NCBI GenBank assembly: GCA_033439765.1
Contig: JAULSN010000004.1
Span: 3,730,001-3,794,000, forward strand
DNA length: 64,000 nucleotides
Reading direction: 5' to 3'
Source of the DNA: Lasiosphaeria ovina
Taxonomy: Eukaryota > Ascomycota > Sordariomycetes > Sordariales > Lasiosphaeriaceae
In this document: one piece after another, positions 22,733 through 32,861 of the stretch
Position numbering within the stretch: the first letter of the stretch is position 1
Layout of the letters: each line of letters opens with the position of its first letter
Notes under the pieces: model-generated
The model's input: the letters and a program-made list of their open reading frames with translations, nothing else
Told to the model about the DNA's origin: nothing
Database searches by the model: none
Position numbers and translations under genes: made by a program

Positions 22733-23687
22733 CCTATCCCATGGGGCCTCTCTCTGCACTTTCAAAACTCCCCTTCCCAGCCAAAGCCACGTGTGCGGTC
22801 AATTACCTATAGTAGGTACCTACGTGGTTGGCCCCCGAGAACCTATAATCTGGGCTCGGATTAGGCTGACCCGAACTGCTCTGGGTCACAGGGTGTCCGG
22901 TGAGGGAGGCGCATTTGGCTTTTGGCGAGACGACCAAACGTCGGGTTGAATGCTTGGCTGTGAATTATGTGCAGTGCAGTACAGTACAGTACAGCAAAAT
23001 ATACTTCATAACACCCGACTCGGGCAGGTCAGCTTGGCAGGACTTTCATCTCAAAGAACTCGTGAGACCCACGGGTATCTGAAGCTCTTGGAGTCTCGAT
23101 AGCATTCGTAAGTCGATAATTAATTGAGACATGGATTAGGTATCTGTACCGAGGCTGGTTTAAAATAGACTAGGCCTAAAACTGCCCGGTTTCGTCAAAG
23201 GCTAGCCCGTCTGCGACGATGTAACTTGTCCAGCACGCTACCTTCTTTCCTGGTGCCTGCCCAGGCTTGCCAGGGTCGCGTCACTCTCGCCAGGCGGATA
23301 ACGCAGCAAAGCTCGAGCCGCCCTGCACGGGGCGCCCAGGGTACCTACACTAAAAGACGCCTTGCGCAGGCAGGTGTTCGACCTCCGTCGACCGTCACTC
23401 CTCCAACAAGGCGGGTTCCCCAACATCAATCCTAATCATTTATCAAAGGACGCCGCCGTAGCCTGTTTCTACCACCCGACCTACTCGCGACCTATCCGTC
23501 TACTTTTTGCTCCGATCCCCGCCACACTCACCGCAGCTCGATTGATTCCCCGACGGCTTCCTGATTAAGTGCACTTCCTCCATATAAGCGCTCCGGTCCT
23601 GCTCCTGCTCCTGCTCCTGCTGCCGGCCATCGCACTCCCCCGCACGCATCCCGACGCCTCATTTCGGCAACGCCAGCCTGCCCCAAA
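22733..23687. other. Divergent promoter region, AAA-like gene and ypt7
   Basis: No gene was seen. TACCTACG-type words lie near 22814-22825, an AGTAC repeat near 22976-22993, and a CTGCTC hexamer array near 23597-23623, just upstream of the ypt7 leader. Confidence 0.4.
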
Positions 23688-24674
23688 ATGGCGTCTAGAA
23701 AGAAGGTCCTCCTGAAGGTCCGTAGCCCTTTAGATGCGCCGGTGCTGCTACGAACGACGGGGCTGTATCGCTGACAAGTTGGGCCTCTAGGTTATCATCC
23801 TGGGCGACAGTGGTGTCGGGAAGACGAGCTTGATGAACCAATATGTGCGTGATAGCTTGGGGTTTTTGATTGCCTTCCCCTCCGCTTGGAATCAGAAGCA
23901 CTTTGTCCCCCTCAATTACTCACCCTTCGCGCTCGAATCCAGGTCAACAAGAAGTTCAGCGCCAGCTACAAGGCGACCATCGGAGCTGATTTCCTCACCC
24001 GGGAGGTGCTGGTGGACGACCGCCAGGTGACTATGCAGGTGCGGCTCCCCCGCAGCACTCAATTTATCTCCTCTCTCGAGACCCTTGCGCGCGCTAAACA
24101 GACGTCTTGCGGTCAAACAGCTTTGGGATACGGCAGGACAAGAACGGTTCCAGTCACTGGGCGTGGCCTTTTACCGGGGAGCGGACTGCTGCGTGCTCGT
24201 GTTCGACGTCAACAACTCCAAGAGCTTTGACGCGTTGGACAGCTGGAGAGACGAGTTCTTGATTCAGGCGTCGCCCCGAGACCCGGATAACTTCCCGTTC
24301 GTGGTGCTGGGGAACAAGATTGATGTGGAGGAGAGCAAGCGAGTGGTAGGCCGAGCCGGAGTGAGTCCCGAGGAGGAGCCACGATCGCTAACGTTGTCCC
24401 TGCAGATCTCAACCAAGCGGGCCATGACGTTTTGCCAGTCAAAAGGAGGCATCCCCTACTTTGAGACGAGCGCGAAGGAGGCCATCAACGTTGAGCAGGC
24501 CTTTGAAGGTAGGCGCGGGAACCCTCACCAGATATCTTGCTGTTTGCGCTAACGAGGGATGTAGTCATTGCGAGAAACGCATTGCTTCAGGAGGAGTCAG
24601 AGGAGTTCAGCGGCGACTTCCAGGACCCGATCAACATCCACATCGAGAACGACCGGGACGGGTGCGCATGCTGA
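23688..24674 (+). CDS. ypt7: Rab7-family GTPase Ypt7
   Basis: Predicted protein of 205 residues from six exons: 23688-23717, 23791-23844, 23943-24038, 24121-24345, 24406-24508 and 24565-24674. Ypt7/Rab7 drives late endosome and vacuole tethering and fusion through the HOPS complex. All GTPase motifs are present: P-loop G-D-S-G-V-G-K-T-S, switch [28 protein letters not shown] and E-T-S-A-K-E-A. The Rab7-specific segment [10 protein letters not shown] is followed by a [14 protein letters not shown] block. The protein ends C-A-C, a double-geranylgeranylation signal. The first intron starts GTCCGT, a weak donor, but frame and protein identity support it. Five introns in 618 coding bases make this the most interrupted gene of the window. 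Confidence 0.96.
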
Positions 24675-25749
24675 GCCGGAGGACCATCGTAGTTTGCACC
24701 TTTTCGTATTATTCCGGGGACGGGGTGTGGTGACTTTTTAATTGTATGATACCATGCTACGTGCGTCTGGCGTGTTCTTTTTATGCGAATCGGAGAGAAG
24801 GTGCTATCATCCGATCTTGCAGGCTCCGACGTAAACAAGACTGGAAAATTATAGATTTGCATCAAGCGTAACAGTCCTCCAGCAACACTTTCAGGATGTC
24901 GTAATCTCAATATATTATTGTTTACTCGCCGCGGCGCATCTAGAAGACGGGAGGCTCTGAGTTGATATGGCTGAGGTGAGCATCCGCCTGTTAATGATTA
25001 CCGGTATGTCCCATACTTCAAATGCTTGATCAAATATATATACAGAAGCAATACGTACCAAACAAGTAGTTGAATTCTAGGACGATGGTTTCAGTTATTG
25101 AAGGGTTGGCCATTCAAGACAACATTTATCACAACCCCAACCCCAACCCTTAGGTTAGGAAGCCTTTCAGTTCGGATTGGCTGCGAGTGTCGGGTGACAA
25201 GATATCGCTCGGGATCCGCCTGCCGAGAGGCTAGAGCAGAGGCGAGGCAGCCCGTGCTTCAGGGGCACACACCCCGCTGAAAACCGCCAACCAACCGGCA
25301 CCACGAGCTGAGAAGCCCCTCCCGCGCGTGCGCACTAGGCGTAGCAAGCACCTCAACAGCTGCCCGGAGAGTTGACGTCTATCCTGGATCGCTCGGGTAG
25401 CATTTCACCATAAGAACTTTACGACTCGATTCGATTCGCGGCCCGGTACATGCGGATGCCCCCCGCCCCATCCTGCCTGCCGGCCATGCAACAGCTCCGT
25501 CGAGAGTCAACCGTGACCGTGATCGTTTGAATGTTTGAATCTATTCCGTACAGCTGCCACACCTAGCCTCCGCCAAGCGGCTCTGCTACTAACACCAGCA
25601 CTACCGTTTTACGTCTATCCCGTCCCACCCGTTGCGAGCGCTCGCCGGCACGTCCGAACCTCATAAACCGAGCCGTCAAGCCGTCGTCTCTCCGCGGTAC
25701 TCTGCTACTCTGAGCGCCGCCGGCGGTATTACGCTCCCTTCGCCGCGCC
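24675..25749. other. Intergenic between ypt7 and the SLC35F-like gene
   Basis: No gene was seen. Near 25131-25157 a C-A-A-C-C-C-like run followed by TTAGGTTAGG resembles degenerate telomere-type sequence but is too short to call. Confidence 0.4.
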
Positions 25750-27378
25750 ATGGCGCCAATAGAACCCCTGATGCCGGCCGAGCTGGCGTCCCCGGTCGAC
25801 GATACCCACTCCTTCTCCTCCAGCGCCCGGCGTCGGTCGCTGTCGGTCGGGAGCGTGCAGCTCCTGTCCCGCGGGATATCGCGGCCCCCGTCGAGGTCGG
25901 CATCCACTGGCTCGAGCATGAGGGCCCGGCTGGGCCTTCTCGGCGTCGCACGGCGCACGCTAGGCATCGCCCTACTCCTCATAACCGTCTTCCTATGGAC
26001 GGCATCAAACTTCCTTGCCAGCGTAAGTGAAGGATGCCCCAGCATGCGCCCCCCACGCACCACGCACCAAGTTCCCTGCAATACGTCACTGACCTGATCT
26101 GCCGCAGTACATATTCTCCGACGATACTTATAGCAAGCCGTTCTTCCTCGTCTACATCAACACGTCCATATTTGCCGTCTCGCTCATACCCATGCTGATC
26201 CGCTACGTAATAAAGAACGGGGTGGGGTCTCTCTGGGCCGAGGCCGTACTGCTATGGCGCGGGCGGCTGCACGGCGCCTCGCCCCTCAAGTCGCAGGACG
26301 GCGAGGGCGAGGACGAGGAGGCGCAGGCCGCCGGGGAGCGGCTGCTGGTGGACGACGAGGCGAGCGCCGAGACACTCGACCTCCCCGGGACGCGCAGCAA
26401 GGACGAGAAGCTGAGCCTGCGCGAGACGGCGTGGATCAGCCTCGAGTTCTGCATGCTGTGGTTCATCGCCAACTACTTCGCGTCGGCGTGCCTCGAGTAC
26501 ACGAGCGTGGGCAGCGTGACGATTCTGACGTCGACGAGCAGCATCTGGACGCTCATCTTCTGCGCCGTGACGCGCATCGAGGGCTTCACGGTGCGTAAGC
26601 TGGTGGGCGTGCTGGCGTCGCTGGCCGGAGTCGTGCTCATATCGTCGGTCGACCTGTCGGGGTCGAGCGACGAGAACCGCGGCAACTTCCCGCACAAGTC
26701 GACGGCCCAGATCGCCATCGGCGACTCCATGGCCTTCTTCAGCGCCATCGTCTACGGCGTCTACGTGACCGTCATGAAGCGCCGCGTCGGCAACGAGGAC
26801 CGCGTCGACATGCCGCTGTTTTTCGGTCTCGTCGGCCTCTTCAACGTGCTGTTCCTGTGGCCCGGCTTCTTCATCCTGCACTTTACGGGCATCGAGACGG
26901 TGAGTCCCCGTGAAACTAGGCAGTCTTTTGGCATTTACTTGCCCTATTGGCATTTACTGACATGGCTGCTTTGTTCAGTTCGAATTACCACCAAGTGGCA
27001 AAGTATGGACGATCATCCTGGTAAGACACGGCCCAACTTCAGTAGTGGTGAATTGCTTGCTCACGCGGCCCGTTCTAGGTCAACTCGATAGCGTCCTTCT
27101 TCAGCGACATGACGTGGGCCTATGCCATGCTGCTCACAACGCCGCTGGTGGTCACGGTCGGCCTGTCGCTGACAATCCCGCTGTCGCTGATCGGCGAGAT
27201 GATCCAGTACGGCCAGTACTCGAGCTGGGTTTACTGGGTCGGCGCCGGAGTCGTCTTCATCTCGTTCCTCTTCATCAACCACGAAAGCAAGGCAGACGAA
27301 GACGACGACGGTAAGGAGGAGCAGAGGACAACGACGGAGCTGGGCGACCGCGCCGCTGAAAATAGATCTCTGACGTAG
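25750..27378 (+). CDS. SLC35F/THI74-type membrane transporter (drug/metabolite transporter superfamily)
   Basis: Predicted protein of 468 residues from exons 25750-26022, 26108-26899, 26979-27020 and 27079-27378. It has a Ser/Arg-rich cytosolic N-terminus, then about ten hydrophobic helices. The first is T-L-G-I-A-L-L-L-I-T-V-F-L-W-T-A-S-N-F-L-A-S. A polar acidic loop (about 135-175) separates the first two helices from the rest. The blocks N-Y-F-A-S-A-C-L-E-Y-T-S-V-G-S-V-T-I-L-T-S-T-S-S and F-F-S-D-M-T-W-A-Y-A-M-L-L-T-T-P-L-V-V-T-V-G-L-S match the SLC35F5 / yeast THI74-YML018C group. The substrate of that group is not well established, and thiamine-related and vacuolar roles have been suggested for yeast members. 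The 42-base third exon is small but keeps frame and adds F-E-L-P-P-S-G-K-V-W. The tail is acidic and hydrophilic. Confidence 0.87.
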
Positions 27379-27614
27379 TTTCCGCTCAGGTGTGCGGCAT
27401 CTTTTTTCGTTTTGTGTGTGTGTGTTTTATCTGGCTGTATAAAAACTCAGGCCGGCGGCATTATCTGGGGCGTCAAATGTTTGGGTCTTCAGTCTAAAAC
27501 TCATAAATAGTGTTATTATCATTGGAAAGACTAAGGTAGGTCAGGTAATGCATACGGATATACGGGATACTATACAAGATAGAGGTGGGTTGGATGGCTT
27601 GAGGCTGCGGATTC

Positions 27615-27616
<2 letters not shown>

Positions 27617-27656
<40 letters not shown>
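27617..27656. repeat. TTG trinucleotide microsatellite
   Basis: About 13 consecutive TTG/TGT units, non-coding, downstream of the SLC35F-like gene. Confidence 0.9.
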
Positions 27657-27782
27657 CGTCGTTGGACGATCGGTATATAATTAGCGGTGTGTATTACCAT
27701 GGATTTACCATCTTGTGTCTGTTTAAGAGATGACGGGATGACGGGTCTTATGGCTTGTTGTGTACTGTATGAACGCCTGGGT

Positions 27783-27880
27783 TTGTTGGCAGTTTATTTA
27801 ACTTCGTCTACTCAAGGAGCGACTTCCATAGTTAGGTCTATCACCACGCACACACTAGGTAAAACTTGTTGGCAGTTAAA
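27783..27880. repeat. Short dispersed repeat copy 1, flanked by direct repeats
   Basis: The core at about 27803-27856 (containing AAGGAGCGACTTCC and ATCACCACGCACACACT) matches a second copy at 57729-57810. Near-identical words TTGTTGGCAGTT border it, at about 27784 and 27867, like a target duplication or element ends. T in this copy often replaces C of the other copy, as in TCTACTC versus TCCACCC. This is consistent with repeat-induced point mutation. Confidence 0.6.
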
Positions 27881-30057
27881 AACTGTCGGCCGCCGTTTAC
27901 CTGCTCTAGGTTGAATTCTTCATTGACGTTTGGAGCACTGAGAGGTAATTAAACCCCGCGAAGAACAAAATTCTCCTCGTCGTAATTCCCTGATAAGCTG
28001 CGTTTACTTACCTATGCTTGCTTGGTATGAGGGTCTATCAGTATGCGAACTCGTGCTTCAAATGCTCACAACGCTGTTCATGTGGCTCCTTTATCGGCTG
28101 CGCGACTCGTCACGGGGATCCTTCATTCATGGCTGGAATCGGCTCACAGCATACATAGTATACACTGTACATCAGGGCCAAGGGCAATGTTGACGTGTGA
28201 GCAGAAAATCACATGATGAACCTGAAGTGGTGGTAGAACCGCCTGATCACGCCACAACAGGCACAAGACGAGGTCGGCCTCGAAACCAGTGCAGACTCCC
28301 AGGTCCAATCAGGGGTGTTAGCCCTGTAGGATTTTTTCCCCTCATAAATGGGATGTTGCTTGTTTTCGACGGTCAGAACCTCCTACGAAGTAGTCCTGCC
28401 GAACTGAGCTGAATTGTGTTGTGTGTGATAAGGCTGAGCAACGTTTCACAACATCAAACTAACGACGACCGTCCGTGCTGGAGATGCAGGCGTAATGTCC
28501 ACTAAAACAGAGCCTATACGCCGCCACCGACCCGCTGGAACCGATCGGCGGCTATGCACCCGTCCGCCCGGATCGCAAATCGTGGATCGCCGCTCCCGGC
28601 TCTGAACCTATTATGAACCACTACGTTGGTGCCATTTGGGTTGGATGAAATGGTAGGGTGCTGAGGTGACCGCAAGTCAAGTCGGCTTTCCCACTAGGAG
28701 AGTGAGAGTCTTTAACGGCGTTCTCGCTAGCAGGCAATGACGGCTGATGTCTAGCCGAATCTGCCCAAGTCTAAGAGACGACGGTTTTAGAACTCAGGTA
28801 GGCGCCGTTTCAAGAGGCAGCCGTCAATCTAGGAAGCGCCTCAGCGAGGCGTGTTTGTAAGTGGAGAATTGCTTTTTATGGTGATAAGCGGCTGGGAGCG
28901 GAACAGTGACGGCACCTGCTGCAGGAGCGGAACGTAATAAACTTGTTTGGATCATCCATTAGTTCCAAGTGAAGTCAATCAACAACAAACAACCTACCAA
29001 CTGCATGGATCGAAACCGGGCGATTGTCAAAAGACGGGAACCCAGTTCGGGACGAAGTCGGCGGCTCCATGGAGGCAACAACATCGATGGATTGCAACCC
29101 CCACGGCACCTTCAGACCCGTTCCACGATTGCGCCTTCCCTCGTAGGAGTCATTGGCCTGTGCCTGCTTGGTTCTTGATCATCTGGACTTTGCACACTGC
29201 CCGTCCCGGGCTCGGCGGTCACGCTGCTAACTTCCTAAGGTAGCATCCCACCTGCCGACTCACTCGCCACGGCCATTGCCTACCACAGGTATCTTGCCCT
29301 AGGCTACACCGGCTTCGAGTCGAGGACGTGGATACTAATAGAAGGGCCATCCTATCTTTCCTTATTTGAATCTCCGCTTTGCGAGCTAGGTGCTGTACGT
29401 TTCCACGTTGTGTATTGTCTTGGATAGCAAAAGGCAACCACAGCCTGCCTGCCTCGCAGACTCAACACATTCAGCCCAGTCTTTTGCAGCTGTTAGGCTG
29501 TTTCGTTCAGGCAACCACGACGACATCCATACACGGTCCCCTCACATCGAGCATTTATTGAGCCTACTACCTAAGGATTGATGTATCTTATCTTGCATAC
29601 CTTCTACAGTGCTAAAAGTTCCTCCTAAACCTTCTTACTCGCCACTCACTTACCAACCCCTACGGAATCTCCTCTCAAGTGTTCATCTCCTCGACACCTC
29701 CCACAATAACGCACGTCTAAAACTGCTTGGATCTGCACACCACTCACCATCCCTACGATAGCATCACACGTCTTTATCGGTACATAATAAATTCATATTT
29801 ATCGTGATCGACTTCTCCCTGGGCCTTCCGCTTACCTGCATCTCGCCAACGCAACCACACCTTTCTTGTGTATCATGTCCGGGCCCCTATAAATTGCTTT
29901 TGTCTCTCCCTCTCTGTCCTGGGGTAGCAGTTTATTTCCTAGCTCGTTTCTGCTCGCTTGCTCATACAAGTATCTTACTTGCTCGTCTCCAACGAATCGC
30001 TCTCTATACAAGTCCACGTGGTAGAGTCACCGGCTCAGAACACCTTCCCTTGCAACT

Positions 30058-31653
30058 ATGGCTTCCCCAGGAACGGAGGGTACAGCCAAACTCGAACAGA
30101 GTCCGCACCTGGGCGACAGGATCAACATTGCCACAAGATCAGCCCATACAAAGCTTAACAAGCTCCTTCTCCTACGCCTGCCGTTGGCGGTGCCGCCTCA
30201 GGCTCAAAACCCCTCGGCCTACGTATCGGGACTGATCCACGTCGCCCCCGTCTACCTTGCTTTCGAGTCTCTGTGGCAGGTCTTACTACTTTCGCACGAT
30301 GCAAAGGCCGCAAGCGAGAAGGAAGGCAGGATATGCGGGCTCGAGGGCTGCCAGTCAGACAAGTCTCCTGTCGAGTCCCAGAACATGGCGCCGCTCTACT
30401 TCATCGAGAGTGGCGAAAACGTTCTAGTCAACCGTCAAGCGGCGGCCGACCGTGTCCACTCTATCCTGGTCCGTATCTTCCTGCCGAGGCTTGCCCGCTC
30501 ATCCAGCCTGCTGCTCGACATCCGCTCCATCACCGGCTGGCCCAAGCACGTCGTGGATGAGCAGGTGAAGGCCGTGTCCTCCTCAGGCAGGCTCGGCGAG
30601 TTTATTGCCCACATCAAGCGCTCGGTTGGGAAGAACCCCCATGTCTTATTGGCATATGCCTGGGTCCTCTACATGGCGCTATTCTCTGGCGGGCGATATA
30701 TCAGGGCCACGCTCGAGGCAGCGGGCCACGAGTTCTGGAGCAAGACGTCGGACCCTGTACAGCCATCCAACAAGGCCTGCGAAGAGCCCATCCCCGTGCC
30801 GAACAGGACCCTGCCCGATCACAAGACAACGAACAGCTGTGTGTTCGGCTCGCTCGAGTTCTTCCGCTTCGCCACGCCGCTGGACGGAGAAGACCTGAAG
30901 ACGGAGTTCAAGAAACGCCTTCTCGAGTCAGAGGCACTCCTGACGTCCGGCGAGCGGGACGACATCGTGCAGGAGGCCATCTGCATTTTCGAGAACATGA
31001 ACCTGCTGGTCGCGCAACTAGACCGAGTCGTCGAGAACAGACCGACAACATCCTCCACCAATTCCCTCGACGGCTGGGCGAGTTTCCTGACGGTCCCCCT
31101 ACTGGGCGGACGGCTGCGGGACAGCGTCGCCCTCACAAAAGAGCGCAGCCTGAAGGCCTTGTCCATGGCGGCGGGAATTGCAAGGAGATCAAGCGCCGAC
31201 CCGCCGCCGCTCACTCCAGAGCGGCCAGCAGACTCAAGCCAGCCGGACCTCGAAAGGAGGCAGAGCCTCAGCGGCCCCAGCACATCCAGCACCAGCCACC
31301 TGGAGGCCCACGGCACTATGACTTCGTCGGCCGAACTGGCCGAGAAGGCGTCGGTGCCGCAGAGCCCGGTGTCCTCGGGCGCCGGCGCCGCCAACACGAA
31401 CCCGATCGTGAAGATTGTCCGGTTTGGCCGCGACAATGCCGCCACGGCAACCAGCAACGTCGGGGAACAGCAGACATTGCTGGCATCGACCGACGGCGGC
31501 GAAGCGGAATTCGGAGTGCGCAGAGAGAGGATACTCGACGTGCCCCTCAAGCGCAAGAGCATCCCGTTTGTCTCGACCGCGCTCCTGTGGAACATTGCGC
31601 TGATTTTGGGCGTCACGGCCGTGTTCTATAGCTATGGCCACGCTCGGAGATGA
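30058..31653 (+). CDS. Heme-oxygenase-like protein with C-terminal membrane anchor
   Basis: Predicted single-exon protein of 531 residues. The N-terminal half (about 15-290) fits the all-helical heme oxygenase fold. H30 in A-T-R-S-A-H-T-K-L-N-K lies where the proximal heme ligand is found. G-L-I-H-V-A-P-V-Y-L-A-F-E-S-L-W follows. Near residue 211, L-Y-M-A-L-F-S-G-G-R-Y-I-R corresponds to the distal-helix glycine motif. Residues about 340-500 are Ser/Thr/Pro-rich and probably disordered. A hydrophobic helix close to the end (A-L-L-W-N-I-A-L-I-L-G-V-T-A-V-F-Y-S-Y) followed by basic residues makes it a tail-anchored candidate. Compared with catalytic heme oxygenases it carries a large insertion at 80-120, so activity should not be assumed. 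It could degrade heme or bind it for sensing. Confidence 0.82.
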   Translation: MASPGTEGTAKLEQSPHLGDRINIATRSAHTKLNKLLLLRLPLAVPPQAQNPSAYVSGLIHVAPVYLAFESLWQVLLLSHDAKAASEKEGRICGLEGCQSDKSPVESQNMAPLYFIESGENVLVNRQAAADRVHSILVRIFLPRLARSSSLLLDIRSITGWPKHVVDEQVKAVSSSGRLGEFIAHIKRSVGKNPHVLLAYAWVLYMALFSGGRYIRATLEAAGHEFWSKTSDPVQPSNKACEEPIPVPNRTLPDHKTTNSCVFGSLEFFRFATPLDGEDLKTEFKKRLLESEALLTSGERDDIVQEAICIFENMNLLVAQLDRVVENRPTTSSTNSLDGWASFLTVPLLGGRLRDSVALTKERSLKALSMAAGIARRSSADPPPLTPERPADSSQPDLERRQSLSGPSTSSTSHLEAHGTMTSSAELAEKASVPQSPVSSGAGAANTNPIVKIVRFGRDNAATATSNVGEQQTLLASTDGGEAEFGVRRERILDVPLKRKSIPFVSTALLWNIALILGVTAVFYSYGHARR

Positions 31654-32861
31654 ATGAGGTGATAGGTGTATCATCCGTGACCTTGAGAGAGAGAATGTGT
31701 GTGTTGAGCCATAGCGTGGGAGCAACTTGTGTGTCTTTTTTCCTCGGTGCGCGAGATTCAACGGCGGGATTTGTTCATGGGTGCCGGCATCATGGGGCAT
31801 TCGTATGGCTATGACTATGGCTGTGTGTATGGCTATGGCTATGGATGTAGCCAAGTCTAGAGATGTCTGCCATTGGCGGGGTTTTTTTCTTTTATACACG
31901 CTCGATTCCCTATTGCATTTGTTGGAACACTTTCCATTGTTGTGTTATTTACCTAGATGATCCGCTGACGCTGGCGGGAATGTCAGAAAGTTGGTGTTAC
32001 TACTGCTGCTGCTGCTGCTTGCTGCTGCTCTCCTAATATAAACCCTCAAAGTACGGGGACCTCCGTTTGGGATACTGTCGTCAGCGGCTGCCATCTATGA
32101 GATACTCTTGAACGGTATACGTATTGTTTGTCTGTCTGATGCGTACGTAGCCTCGCCGCCATGCCAAGTGCAACTTTCCTCTCCCTGTCCAGTCGCAGAG
32201 GGATATTCATTACCTTACCTTGCCTTCGTTCACAAACCACAAACAGACAGAGAGAGCGCAGAGGAAAACCAGCATTATATTATAGACACAGAGAATTACA
32301 TTAATCTAGGTAGGTAAGGTAGGTGTGTATATTGATATACCGTGAATGTACTCGTATGTATGTGTGTGTTGCATATGCGCAACCACGTAATGTAATCTAA
32401 AAACAAGCAGTCCGCCCGTCCGCCCGTCAACTTCTTTGTCAAGAGAGAGGCAAACCTCATGCCATGCCATGCCATGCCATGCTATGCAATGCGATGCGAT
32501 GCGAGGCCAAGGATATCCTGCGATGCGATGCGATTCCCTAGAACAGGAACAAGCAAAAAAGAAAGGAAAAACAGCACCCTATTCTTCATATCGCGACAGC
32601 GAAGAGAAAAACCAAAGTGAAAAAAAAGCCCCGTCCGTTCCTAGGTTTGACCAAACAAACCCCCGAAAGATTGGACTTTTTTGTTTTGGTTTCGCAAGCC
32701 CCGAGATTCGCCAGAGACAGTAGAGAAAAGAGAAAAAAGAAAGAAAAAAAATTGCCGCGAAAAGTAACGACAGGACCGCTCGCTCGCTTCGTGTTCATGC
32801 GACAGAAAAGGCAAATGGTAGAAAAAGAAGGAAAATATCACTTCCACACAACCCCAGAGCC
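31654..32861. other. Intergenic between convergent genes
   Basis: No gene was seen. Simple repeats dominate: TATGGC units at about 31804-31847, CTG units near 32005-32030, and ATGCC/ATGCG pentamers at 32459-32505. Purine-rich stretches occupy 32555-32850. Confidence 0.45.
32459..32505. repeat. ATGCC/ATGCG pentanucleotide repeat
   Basis: Successive CATGC, then AATGC and GATGC units form an imperfect five-base tandem array with a gradual change of unit. It is non-coding. Confidence 0.85.

Larger units (their letters stand above)
27379..30057. other. Gene-poor region, 2.7 kb, with degenerate repeat
   Basis: No intact gene was recognised. It includes a TTG microsatellite and a short repeat element at about 27783-27880, both listed separately. 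The segment at 28200-28900 has no usable open frame and may be decayed repeat. The right end, from about 29600, is a CT-rich leader for the heme-oxygenase-like gene. Confidence 0.4.

Noticed and set aside
25131..25157. Interstitial telomere-like CCCCAACCC / TTAGGTTAGG run
   Set aside because: Only a few degenerate units, not a clear TTAGGG array; no feature was called.
28197..28412. Frame with a G-R-P-R AT-hook-like word
   Set aside because: It starts with a non-ATG codon, is short, and has no other domain cue. The word occurs by chance often enough in GC-rich DNA.
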